From UBA12018 sp051656605 (GTDB lineage: Bacteria > Bacteroidota > Bacteroidia > Bacteroidales > CAMTPD01), in NCBI GenBank assembly GCA_051656605.1, contig JBOGCF010000043.1, positions 173,412 to 237,411 on the forward strand: 64,000 bases of DNA, written 5' to 3'. Made by a program: the position numbers and the translations under genes. The notes beneath the pieces are model-generated. The model was not told the DNA's origin, ran no database searches, and saw only the letters and a list, made by a program, of their open reading frames with translations. Positions 27,787 through 36,648 of the stretch are shown here, one piece after another (position 1 is the first letter of the stretch; the number at the start of each line of letters is the position of its first letter).

Positions 27787-27836
27787 TTGTACCGGTATTG
27801 ATACATTCGGCTCATTTTTTTGTATATTTGGTACAA
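27787..27836. promoter_or_regulatory. Inverted repeat upstream of the locus B pilin promoter
   Basis: TTGTACC (27787-27793) and GGTACAA (27830-27836) lie just upstream of the -7 element, with 36 bases between them. Their position fits activator or repressor half-sites. Confidence 0.35.
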
Positions 27837-27882
27837 GATGAATTTTTATTCAAACTGCAAGAAGTAGTGTTTTATAAATAAA

Positions 27883-27927
27883 AATGCCCCTGTAATACAT
27901 TTATTATGAATGTGATTACAGGAGCAT
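27883..27927 (-). terminator. Terminator-like hairpin after the 351-aa fimbrillin gene
   Basis: CCTGTAAT pairs with ATTACAGG, extended inside by ACATT/AATGT and outside by an ATGC/GCAT pair. On the minus strand TTTTATTTATAAA follows. It closes the upstream part of locus B. Confidence 0.65.
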
Positions 27928-27949
27928 GAGATGTTGAGTCTATTCTATT

Positions 27950-29005
27950 TTATAGATCAACGGGAGGAATTGTTGGAGTAATATCTGTCCATGGATCTAC
28001 AGCAACATTTACCTGAATAGGTCGAAGAATTTGTTCGGGTTTACTACCACCATCGGTACTGTTGTCAGGATTATAACCACCACCGCCGGTACTACCCGAT
28101 TCATTACCAAACACAATATTATACGTGTAGCTATATCCAGGTTCCCATTTTACAGTTGTAATAGGAATTGCTATATTTCCTGTATAATCTGTAACACCGG
28201 TCAGCGAACCATTCAAATTAATGTACGTACCTTTTAGCGGATAAGCATTTGTTGCTGAATATGCCCAATTTACAAGCGTTTGAGGTATCAAGTACATGCC
28301 CGAAACCAAGTTCGACGAAACATTATCCGTTGAAGCCTCTACCGTAAGCGCAGGAGAATTTGTTAAAGTAGCCGTGCCGGTAGCAGGCCCTTGATTACTT
28401 ACCGTAAAGTAATTAGGAACCTCAGTAGCAGTTGTGTTTAATACAAAGTCGGCACTCATTGGTATATTCTTAATTGCAATTGAATTAATAGAAATATTCA
28501 AGCCCGAATTTTTGTATGAAGTAATCACAAAATTGATTTTTGACAAAGCATGGTGAAATTGCATTTGTACGATACCTTTGGTCTGATTCGCGGCATAAGC
28601 AGTAACTACATCATATTCATCTTTGGTGTCAGAGGCAACAGTATAAGAGAACTTAGAAGGATCACTCACACTTGTAGGAGTTACAGTAGTAGGATAATAT
28701 CCGAAGAAATCCAATCCATACTCAGGCCAATAATAAGTAGGAGAAGACAACCAAACGTTCCCATCTTTTTTGAAATCTACATCATTCATAAAAGGAGTAG
28801 AGGTGTAGGCTGCTCCCGTTTTATAGGCATAAATACTTATGCCACTAGCCAAAGTCGTGGTTGAGGCATCGGTGCCCTTTTGCATTTTAGGAACAAAAGC
28901 ATCAATCGTGATTTTCTTTGAATCAACAATGTCCTCAGAATTGTTTTCTGCACATGCGCTCATCAACAATGTTCCGATAAGCGGAATAATCAACATTTTT
29001 TTCAT
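27950..29005 (-). CDS. Fimbrillin-family lipoprotein (locus B)
   Basis: A 351-aa lipoprotein with signal MKKMLIIPLIGTLLMSAC (Cys18). A K-G pair at residues 43-44 (PKMQKG) sits where other fimbrillins here have T-R or T-K. Fimbrillin-like motifs are YYWPEYGLDFFGYYP, MQFHHALSKINFVITS, LVSGMYLIPQTLVNWAYS and WEPGYSYTYNIVFG. The C-terminus carries a Gly-rich linker (GSTGGGGYNPDN) and a final strand (QVNVAVDPWTDITP). It lies 49 bases after the DUF5119-like gene and ends in a hairpin. It is probably a structural or accessory subunit; which one cannot be decided. Confidence 0.82.
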   Translation of the reverse strand: MKKMLIIPLIGTLLMSACAENNSEDIVDSKKITIDAFVPKMQKGTDASTTTLASGISIYAYKTGAAYTSTPFMNDVDFKKDGNVWLSSPTYYWPEYGLDFFGYYPTTVTPTSVSDPSKFSYTVASDTKDEYDVVTAYAANQTKGIVQMQFHHALSKINFVITSYKNSGLNISINSIAIKNIPMSADFVLNTTATEVPNYFTVSNQGPATGTATLTNSPALTVEASTDNVSSNLVSGMYLIPQTLVNWAYSATNAYPLKGTYINLNGSLTGVTDYTGNIAIPITTVKWEPGYSYTYNIVFGNESGSTGGGGYNPDNSTDGGSKPEQILRPIQVNVAVDPWTDITPTIPPVDL

Positions 29006-29054
29006 AATTTCTTAAATTAATAAATTTACCCACTTTTAGGTGTTCTTGATCATA

Positions 29055-29975
29055 CTATAATATTACGTCGTAATAAAAATCTTTCCATTCGTCTACAGAA
29101 GGATCCAATCCGTCATCTCCACTAATAGGTGGGGGTACTACGATCTTGGTATCAATAACAATGTGTACATTTTTAGGATTCGGGGCATTCTGCACCTGTT
29201 TGGTTACGTCAAATACAGCTCTAAAATTTCCACCCTTACTCCAGATATAAAGCGTCAAATAATTAGGTCGATTCTGCATGTGGCAATCACCGAAATTATA
29301 CATGCTTCCTATTGCTGTTTGTTGCTGGTCGATCAACGAGTTGTCTTTAAAAGGCATCGTTATAATGCCATTTTGATGATCCGGATTGCTCAGATAATAA
29401 CGTTGAGAAAGTCCACTCAAAGTAGCAGTGGTTTTTGTTATATATTCGGCGTTTTGGATACTGCTTATGCTATACGAATACATGCAAAACAAAGGCATTG
29501 GTTTCAAAAGAACGATCTGCAGATTCGGATCATCAGCCAGAATTTCCTTTTTTAGTAGCACATCTCCACATACGAAATCAGGACATTCTACCATATCCTC
29601 TACCGGAAGCTTGTCCGAACCCTTCAATAAGTCGGTCTTTCTTGTTTCTACATACAAACTATCCATATTCGGAATATCATACCATTGCACATATTCCGAG
29701 TCATTGTTGTAACACGCTACTTGATACTCACCTGCATTAATCTGCACTTTTTCACCCGAAGGAGCAACATTGTTGAAGGTATATATCAACTCATTTTGCA
29801 TGTTGTAAAATAATACAGTCATGCCTCCGGGTACGGTTGTCACAGCACTCCAATCAAATTTTATTTCGATACCGGTTTCTTGGTCACATTGCGGACACAG
29901 CTCCTTATTTCGGCATCCGGTAAGCAGAAATAGCACAGCAAAAGCCAATCCTGCCATATAATTCAATACTTTCAT
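29055..29975 (-). CDS. DUF5119-like lipoprotein of fimbrial locus B
   Basis: A 306-aa lipoprotein with signal ending FLLTGCRNKE (Cys21) and an early C-x-x-C (CPQC). Shared features with the locus A protein (15460-16482) include the early strand GIEIKFDWSAVTT, the segment INAGEYQVACYNND, then YSYSISSIQNAEYI and the acidic end SVDEWKDFYYDVIL. It starts inside the stop codon of the DUF3575 gene (ATGA overlap at 29972-29975), so translation is coupled. It may act in anchoring or assembly of the pilus with the DUF3575 protein; that is inference from gene order. Confidence 0.8.
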   Translation of the reverse strand: MKVLNYMAGLAFAVLFLLTGCRNKELCPQCDQETGIEIKFDWSAVTTVPGGMTVLFYNMQNELIYTFNNVAPSGEKVQINAGEYQVACYNNDSEYVQWYDIPNMDSLYVETRKTDLLKGSDKLPVEDMVECPDFVCGDVLLKKEILADDPNLQIVLLKPMPLFCMYSYSISSIQNAEYITKTTATLSGLSQRYYLSNPDHQNGIITMPFKDNSLIDQQQTAIGSMYNFGDCHMQNRPNYLTLYIWSKGGNFRAVFDVTKQVQNAPNPKNVHIVIDTKIVVPPPISGDDGLDPSVDEWKDFYYDVIL

Positions 29976-30628
29976 CTTCGTCCTCCTTTTCTGCCTTTAG
30001 TGAAGTCACCAATGATCCATACAAAGCTCACTTCTGCCTTTACCGGACCGATATATTTCAATCCTTTTTTCTCCAATATACAATAGGATCCATCCTGTGG
30101 CTTATATTTATAATATGTACCACCCACACATCCCAGGCCTATTACAAAATCGAAAGAAAGGTTTTCGGTCAGTTTTACAGCATATCCATATGATCCGCCT
30201 ACTCCCAGATATAAATCGGTTTGATACCCCGTATGTCCCCATTCGAAATCATACATACCACCCATTAGGAAAAATCCGGCATGATGTCCGCCAATCATCT
30301 GTTTGCTAGCTTTCTCACCAAACCATTTACGCGCTTCTATATCACCACCGTAGGTGCGCCAGTAGCGATGCTTGCTATTGTTGTTCCACCAGGCCGTGTT
30401 CCAGTTGGCACACAGCGACCATTGCTGCGCAAAAACGAATTCTACACCTAAGTTTGGAATCATTGCACCGTCGTATAGAAGGTTGGTTTTTATGGCAATA
30501 CCATGAAGTTTCTTACCGGTTTCTATCTGCGGTTGTGCATATATTGGCAGATGCATCCAAGCAATACAGATAAGCAGAGCAAAAGGTCGTATCCAACCTT
30601 TTACACAGTTACAAGTCTTATGTTTCAT
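29972..30628 (-). CDS. DUF3575-family outer-membrane barrel-like protein
   Basis: 218 aa from the chosen start MKHKTCN at 30628. The in-frame ATG at 30658 would overlap the previous gene, while 30628 leaves an 11-base gap and a better signal peptide, cleaved after PIYAQ. DUF3575 features are HGIAIKTNLLYDGAMIPNLG, NTAWWNNNSKHRYWRTYGGDIEARKWFG and FLMGGMYDFEWGHTGYQ, with alternating aromatic strands typical of small outer-membrane barrels. Such genes are often next to fimbrillin and DUF5119 genes in Bacteroidales. Locus A has no copy. A role in pilus secretion or anchoring is plausible but unproven. Confidence 0.85.
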   Translation of the reverse strand: MKHKTCNCVKGWIRPFALLICIAWMHLPIYAQPQIETGKKLHGIAIKTNLLYDGAMIPNLGVEFVFAQQWSLCANWNTAWWNNNSKHRYWRTYGGDIEARKWFGEKASKQMIGGHHAGFFLMGGMYDFEWGHTGYQTDLYLGVGGSYGYAVKLTENLSFDFVIGLGCVGGTYYKYKPQDGSYCILEKKGLKYIGPVKAEVSFVWIIGDFTKGRKGGRR

Positions 30629-30639
30629 ATCTATTTCGT

Positions 30640-33066
30640 TTATTCTATAGCAGGGCATACTGGTAATGCACTTGCACTTGGATTCACTTGAGGATATAAT
30701 TGTGGAGTTTTATTTGCCGAGAATAGCAAATTTAAGAATGTATTTTCGTTAGACGATTCATTCAAGTTATAGCTACTATTACTCCAATAATAGCCCGACC
30801 AATCTCCGGTTTCTGCACCCATGATTGCAGCATTGTTAGGGCCCAATCCACCTGTTACAGCTAAAAATACATTGAAAACACTATTGTTGTTAGGACTAAA
30901 TTTGCAACCCATTATTGGAGTTTGCTCAAATTGGTAGCCCATTCCTAGAAATGAATACATGGTAGTTAAATCCGGAACCATATATCCGGCCGGTGAAGGA
31001 TCAAATATTGTTTTAATACTGGCATTCGATCCTTCTTTGTCACCCCATAGCGTCACATAAATAGGTGTTTCCCAGTTACTCGGATACGAAGGTGACGGAT
31101 AAAATGTTTGAGGATATAATATTCCTGAATTTACCGGAACCGGAGTTGTAGTCTCAGAGATAGTAAACGGAGTAGGACCAAAGCACGCTTTGTATCGAGC
31201 CCCCAAGCCGGTAGATCCTAACATGGGATCTTTGCGTCCCCACTGATAATAAGATACATTCTCTCCATATTCTATCGTGCTAGGTTGTTGTACAATTGTA
31301 ACCTCTTTGGTTACATTGCTTGTATTTTGAGTGAAACGAATCGTTATCGATCGCTGATCATAATTGTATGTAGCAGCCGAACATCTACCCACACCAAAAG
31401 GCATGATGTTTTGATTGCCTGCTCCTAAGTTTTGGGTGTTTGTATACATTATCCAGTCAGTAACCCATATTTGCCAGCTCCACATCACTTTTCCATTTTT
31501 CTGGATAGAAACAATGGCATTTCCTTGTCGTATTGTTTCTGGTGAAACATAGAATTCAATGTATTTTTGGTCGGCCGAGATGCCAAGATTCGATACTAAA
31601 TTCGGAGCATCACTCCAAATCAATTGTGCATTAGCTCCCTGAGTATTGATTGCAAGTTGATTAATCGATGTAATATCCGCTCCGGTGTAATCTTTGAAAA
31701 ACGGACTACTATTGCTAATACAGTCAGCGTTATTGATGGTATTTGCGTCGCTAGCTTTGCTAATCGCATTTCCCATTACCCAACAAGGAAACTTATACCA
31801 ACCGGGAGCATTTACTACGTAGGTGTTTGATGTTGTATACGATCCGTTTACATACGATAGATCTTTTATGTTTTGATACAATATTAAATCTGCATTTTTC
31901 AACGTATTATCAATTACCGAAGTCGTAGTATAAGGAGCTGTATTTACCTCAAACGTTTTGGGTGTTGTTTGATTATTCAATAGGTCATCATTAAATATTG
32001 ACGTCCAGTACGAATCAGAAGGTGTCGATGATACAACCACAGCCTTCCATCCCAAGTCCTGAGTCAATCCGGCTTGGGTTGTATATATACTTTTTATATT
32101 CAGCGTAACATCACCTCCCGGATATTGGCAATTATTACCGGTTACAGCAATATCAAGCGTATATGTTCCCTCTTTCAGCGTATATATATACTTATTACCG
32201 GCTGTCCATGTCGTAGTTCCGGCATTTTTGAGAGGAATTTCTTTCGCATCAATTCCTTCAAATTTCACTACAATAGCCGCGTTGTCACCAAGGGTTTGCG
32301 GAAGCATCATCAGATACCCGTTTGTTGCCATTACAGGTGTTGTCGGGTTTGTAGCCTCCGCATTCGGAATCAACCCAATTTCATATAAGTCTGTCGATAT
32401 ACCGGTAAGGTCTACCCATTGAGGCAACTTATTCGTCATATTTAGCATTAACTTCCCAGAGGTATATATCCCTTTTACTCCAATGTATTCAATTGGAACA
32501 TTTTCGCCACTCACGTCGAAACCAACACAAGCCAGTGCATGCGTAAATTGCAAAGGAACAGTCGTTTTAAATAAATCCATCTGCGGAGTTGCAACCATCA
32601 GATCCGGCTGATTGGCAACACTTGTAGGCACCGTATACGAAAGCGAAGGTGTAGCTCCCTGAATGGATTCGATCGTTATACCATTGGTGCTAGAAGCATA
32701 AGGCGCATAAGCAAAGAACGAGACTTTACCAGTTTGTGGCCATAAATAAGTCTTGTCAAAGTTCCACTGATTATCGCCCGATTTATCAACTTCTACATTT
32801 GGTAAGAAAGAAGAAGTCGGAGATGTGGTCGAAGCAAACATACTCAGTGTATGATATCCCAATATTCCGATATTTTTAAATTCAGCATCCGTGGCCGAGT
32901 TAATCGGAGTTCCCTTCGTCAAATGCGAGGGTAAAGAACTTTCAATAGATACGGTGCATTGTATACTATTGCTGTCCAGTTTATTGCTATCCGTAATGTC
33001 ACTGCATCCGATAACTGATGTTAAAAATAAACTGACAATCAAGGTGGTTTTTTGCATAATATACAT
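30640..33066 (-). CDS. Large fimbrillin-family lipoprotein (first gene of locus B)
   Basis: An 808-aa lipoprotein with signal ending LTSVIGCSD (Cys21). M4 (33057) is an alternative start. The N-terminal 350 residues are fimbrillin-like: a T-K-G site at 50-52, VSFFAYAPYASSTNG, LQFTHALACVGFDVS, YLMMLPQTLGDNAA and TWTAGNKYIYTLK. The middle has two or three beta-rich, Ig-like units (TLDIAVTGNNCQYPGGDVTL and ENVSYYQWGRKDPMLGS). The end resembles FISUMP domains (FDPSPAGYMVPD, WSGYYWSNSS, ASALPVCPAIE). It probably forms a tip or stalk subunit and corresponds to the 637-aa protein of locus A. Confidence 0.8.
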   Translation of the reverse strand: MYIMQKTTLIVSLFLTSVIGCSDITDSNKLDSNSIQCTVSIESSLPSHLTKGTPINSATDAEFKNIGILGYHTLSMFASTTSPTSSFLPNVEVDKSGDNQWNFDKTYLWPQTGKVSFFAYAPYASSTNGITIESIQGATPSLSYTVPTSVANQPDLMVATPQMDLFKTTVPLQFTHALACVGFDVSGENVPIEYIGVKGIYTSGKLMLNMTNKLPQWVDLTGISTDLYEIGLIPNAEATNPTTPVMATNGYLMMLPQTLGDNAAIVVKFEGIDAKEIPLKNAGTTTWTAGNKYIYTLKEGTYTLDIAVTGNNCQYPGGDVTLNIKSIYTTQAGLTQDLGWKAVVVSSTPSDSYWTSIFNDDLLNNQTTPKTFEVNTAPYTTTSVIDNTLKNADLILYQNIKDLSYVNGSYTTSNTYVVNAPGWYKFPCWVMGNAISKASDANTINNADCISNSSPFFKDYTGADITSINQLAINTQGANAQLIWSDAPNLVSNLGISADQKYIEFYVSPETIRQGNAIVSIQKNGKVMWSWQIWVTDWIMYTNTQNLGAGNQNIMPFGVGRCSAATYNYDQRSITIRFTQNTSNVTKEVTIVQQPSTIEYGENVSYYQWGRKDPMLGSTGLGARYKACFGPTPFTISETTTPVPVNSGILYPQTFYPSPSYPSNWETPIYVTLWGDKEGSNASIKTIFDPSPAGYMVPDLTTMYSFLGMGYQFEQTPIMGCKFSPNNNSVFNVFLAVTGGLGPNNAAIMGAETGDWSGYYWSNSSYNLNESSNENTFLNLLFSANKTPQLYPQVNPSASALPVCPAIE

Positions 33067-33408
33067 TCTCTATTTTTAGATTTGTCTATACAGGCTTTTC
33101 TTTCTAATTCGAACCTACGAGTAGTCTAAAGGTTTTTGTATTTAACAGGGGGATAGTCGTTTTTGTAGATGTATTTATATTTTTAGGCTTATAGGGACAA
33201 ATATTAACTGAGTGAAGGCATGTATTATACTTCTTTTATTGGGTTTAATCCGGTTTTATTTTCTTTTTTATTTAGATCAATGTACTTTAATACTTTGCAG
33301 AGATAGTGTAATTTTTATAAAAAAACGTTTAGTAGGTTTACCGTGTAGGTTTTTGGTCTGAATTGAAAATGCTAGAAACCTGTAAATGCTAACTTAAATG
33401 ATATATTA
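33067..33408. promoter_or_regulatory. Divergent intergenic region between fimbrial locus B and the second susC gene
   Basis: These 342 AT-rich bases hold no gene. A plus-strand TAGATTTG (33077-33084) fits the -7 consensus and would give susC a 320-base leader. A TTTG lies 22 bases ahead of it, slightly too far. TACTTTG near 33292 is one base short of the consensus. No match was found for the minus-strand fimbrial gene. Confidence 0.35.
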
Positions 33409-36400
33409 ATGAAAAAACAATTTGCAGAATTTAATCACTTAAATCAATTGGTGGTTGGGGCTTCGATGGTTTTATTCAGTTGCCAAAGCGTGCTGGCAGA
33501 GCAACGCCCCGTATTGTTTCCGAGTGTGTATAAAACGGCAGTGAGTGAAGTAACACACAAAATTAAGGGGATTGTGGTAGATCAAACGGGTGAGCCCATA
33601 ATTGGGGCAAATGTCGTAGTAAAGGGGTCGTCTGTGGGTACGATTACCGGAATTGATGGTGATTTTACGCTCGATGTGTCTTCGAATTCTATTTTAAAGA
33701 TCTCCTATATTGGTTTTGTGGATCAGGAGTTGCCTGTAAAAAACAAATCGGAGCTGAAGGTCGTGCTCAAAGAAGATAATCAACAGCTCGAGGAAGTGAT
33801 AATTGTAGGGTACGGTTCTCAAAAGAAAGTAAACCTAACGGGTTCTGTGGGCTCTATTGATTCCAAAGTGCTTGAGTCGCGTCCGATCATGAGTTCTTCC
33901 AGCGCTTTGCAAGGAACCATTCCCAATCTGCAGGTAACGTCGGGCAGTGGAGAGCCAGGCAGTGGAGCTTCGCTCAATGTGCGTGGTACTACATCTATAA
34001 ATGGGGGTGGTCCGCTGGTGTTGGTAGATGGAGTGGAGATGAACCTAGACCTCGTGAATCCCAACGATATCGCGAATGTTACGGTGCTTAAAGATGCTGC
34101 CGCAGCAGCTATTTATGGTGTTCGTGCGGCATATGGTGTTGTGCTTGTAACGACAAAGAATGCGGGAGGAAACAAAAAGACCGTGGTTTCGTTTACGGGG
34201 AATGTCGCATTTTCAAAACCAACTGTACTTCCCGAAATGGTAGGTTCGAGCTGGGAGCATGCTGAGTTTGTGAATAAGGCCATGACAAATGCCGGGTTAG
34301 ACTTGATGTATAATCCCGAGACTGTGCAAAAAATGAAGAATTATGATGCTGATCCTGCAAACAATCCTGAGTATGAGGTGCTGAATGGGCAGATGTACTA
34401 TTATGGTTATTCCGATTGGACCAACCTGATGTTGAAAAAGCTAACTCCCGCCCAGCGTTACAATGTGAATGTATCGGGAGGAAATGACAAAACGACTTTT
34501 TACTCTTCTGTCGGTTATTTGAACCAATCAGGGATGTATAAAATTGGAGAGGATAAGTTTCAACGCCTCAATACGCGTTTGTCTGTCGATAATAAAACTA
34601 CAGATTGGTTAAAACTGGGAGCAAAGGTGCTGTATAATTACTCTTCTGCAGATAAGCCTCACGCCTATAAAGATGATGTTTGGCAACAAATGGTGTTTTC
34701 TACTCCTACACGCATGGCTCGCCCTTGGGATATCGATGAAAGATATCCTGAATTGGATCAGTATGCCGGAAAGTACTTTGACGATCAAAATCCGATTTCT
34801 TTGTTGGATAAAGGTGGCAGAAATAAAAATAAAACCCACGACGTATGGCTTACCGGTAGTGCCGATCTTACATTTACCAAAGAATGGAAAGCACGCGTAG
34901 ATTTCACCTATAACTTAAATTATGGTAGTAATTCGGCGCATCGAAAGCGCATCGATATGATCACAAACTCGTTTGTAGAAACGGAGGGGAATACCAATAA
35001 TAATAGCTATTCTTGGACCAATATGAATAAAGATTATTATTCGTTTAATGCCTATACCGAATACGAGAAAACCTTCTTTGATAAGCACTATCTGAAAGGA
35101 ATGCTTGGCTTTAATCAGGAGCTGACGAAATATAGAAGTTCCACGGCAACAAGACAAAATATGATCTCGCAAGAGTTACCTTCGTTGGGTTTGGGTACGG
35201 GTATGCAAACAGTAGGTGAAAACGGATACGAATGGGCTTTGAGAGGAGGCTTCTTTCGTTTGAATTACATGTACGACAATCGTTACTTGGTAGAAGTGAA
35301 TGGTCGATATGATGGAACTTCTCGTTTTCCGTCAGATAATCGATTTGTGTTTCTTCCATCCTTCTCGGGAGCTTGGCGTATATCGGAAGAGGCTTTTATG
35401 AAGGATGCGCTTTCGTGGATGGATAATTTGAAAATTCGTGCTTCGTATGGTGCTTTGGGAAATCAATTGCTCACAGCGAGTGGCTGGGGAGGTAATACAA
35501 AATATTATCCGTATATCCCTTTTATGTCGTCGGGTAGTGCGGGCAATTGGTTGTTTAACGATAATGAGAAACTCCTTTATATCAATCCCGCAGGGCTGGT
35601 GTCTAACAGTCTGACATGGGAGAAGGCTTCGACCTTCAATATTGGAGCCGATGTAACTTTGCTCAATCAAAAGCTGGATGTTTCATTTGATTGGTATCAA
35701 CGTACTACCTCTGATATGTTGGTAAAGGTGGAGTATCCGGAGATTCTCGGTACAACTGCACCTCCGGCCAATAAAGCGGAGCTTCGAACTCGAGGTTGGG
35801 AGTTGTCAGTAAAATGGAACGATCAAATAGGAAAAGACTTCAGGTATGATATCGGTGTAATCCTTTCCGATTCGCAAGCAGAAATTACGAAGTACGAAAA
35901 TAAGACCGGTTCGCTTGGTGACTATTATGAAGGACAGAAGATCGGTGAGATTTGGGGCTATGAAACGGGTGGTTTCTTTCAATATGCAGAGGATGTTGCC
36001 AATCATGCCGACCAGTCGAAACTAGGATCAAATTGGGCACCGGGAGATATCAAATATATAGATTTGAATGGAGATAATAAGATTAACAACGGAGCGAATA
36101 CACTTTCAGATCATGGCGATTTGCGAATAATTGGTAATACCACTCCACGTTATCAATATGGGATCAGTGCGAATATGACGTATCAAAATGTATATTTGAA
36201 TGTATTTTTTCAAGGAATAGGAAAACGTGATTTTTGGCCTAGTTCGCAGCCGTTTTGGCCCGTAGCGACACAATACTACAATACACAGCAATGGTTCTAT
36301 ACCGATTCTTGGTCCGAAGACAATCGAGATGCCTATTTTGCTCGCCCAATTGCTCGCGAAACCAAAAATCAGCAAAAGCAGACCAAATACATTCAGGATG

Positions 36401-36624
36401 CTTCTTATTGTCGACTAAAGAATCTATCGCTAGGCTATAACTTGCCTTCGAGTTGGTTGAGTTCGTTGCATATCTCTCGTGCCAATGTGTATTTCAGTGC
36501 CGAGAATCTGTTTGAATTTTCAAATATAAAAGGAGCTTACGATCCCGAAGCGGCAAGCAAAAACGGAGCAATGATTTATCCGTTTCAGCGTACTTATTCG
36601 TTTGGTGTGAACGTAACTTTCTAA
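33409..36624 (+). CDS. SusC/RagA-family TonB-dependent transporter
   Basis: A 1071-aa outer-membrane transporter. After the N-terminal signal (VVGASMVLFSCQSVLA), a carboxypeptidase-regulatory-like domain reads IKGIVVDQTGEPIIGANVVV. The TonB-box/plug follows (LEEVIIVGYGSQKKVNLTGS, then LNVRGTTSINGGGPLVLVDG and LKDAAAAAIYGVRAAYGVVL). The barrel ends in FGVNVTF with a terminal aromatic residue. There is no STN domain, so no direct anti-sigma partner. It pairs with the SusD-like gene 24 bases downstream. The pair lies between two fimbrial regions and has no enzyme gene nearby, so the imported substrate is unknown. Confidence 0.96.
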   Translation: MKKQFAEFNHLNQLVVGASMVLFSCQSVLAEQRPVLFPSVYKTAVSEVTHKIKGIVVDQTGEPIIGANVVVKGSSVGTITGIDGDFTLDVSSNSILKISYIGFVDQELPVKNKSELKVVLKEDNQQLEEVIIVGYGSQKKVNLTGSVGSIDSKVLESRPIMSSSSALQGTIPNLQVTSGSGEPGSGASLNVRGTTSINGGGPLVLVDGVEMNLDLVNPNDIANVTVLKDAAAAAIYGVRAAYGVVLVTTKNAGGNKKTVVSFTGNVAFSKPTVLPEMVGSSWEHAEFVNKAMTNAGLDLMYNPETVQKMKNYDADPANNPEYEVLNGQMYYYGYSDWTNLMLKKLTPAQRYNVNVSGGNDKTTFYSSVGYLNQSGMYKIGEDKFQRLNTRLSVDNKTTDWLKLGAKVLYNYSSADKPHAYKDDVWQQMVFSTPTRMARPWDIDERYPELDQYAGKYFDDQNPISLLDKGGRNKNKTHDVWLTGSADLTFTKEWKARVDFTYNLNYGSNSAHRKRIDMITNSFVETEGNTNNNSYSWTNMNKDYYSFNAYTEYEKTFFDKHYLKGMLGFNQELTKYRSSTATRQNMISQELPSLGLGTGMQTVGENGYEWALRGGFFRLNYMYDNRYLVEVNGRYDGTSRFPSDNRFVFLPSFSGAWRISEEAFMKDALSWMDNLKIRASYGALGNQLLTASGWGGNTKYYPYIPFMSSGSAGNWLFNDNEKLLYINPAGLVSNSLTWEKASTFNIGADVTLLNQKLDVSFDWYQRTTSDMLVKVEYPEILGTTAPPANKAELRTRGWELSVKWNDQIGKDFRYDIGVILSDSQAEITKYENKTGSLGDYYEGQKIGEIWGYETGGFFQYAEDVANHADQSKLGSNWAPGDIKYIDLNGDNKINNGANTLSDHGDLRIIGNTTPRYQYGISANMTYQNVYLNVFFQGIGKRDFWPSSQPFWPVATQYYNTQQWFYTDSWSEDNRDAYFARPIARETKNQQKQTKYIQDASYCRLKNLSLGYNLPSSWLSSLHISRANVYFSAENLFEFSNIKGAYDPEAASKNGAMIYPFQRTYSFGVNVTF

Positions 36625-36648
36625 CTAATCAATCAAAATAGAAATAAT

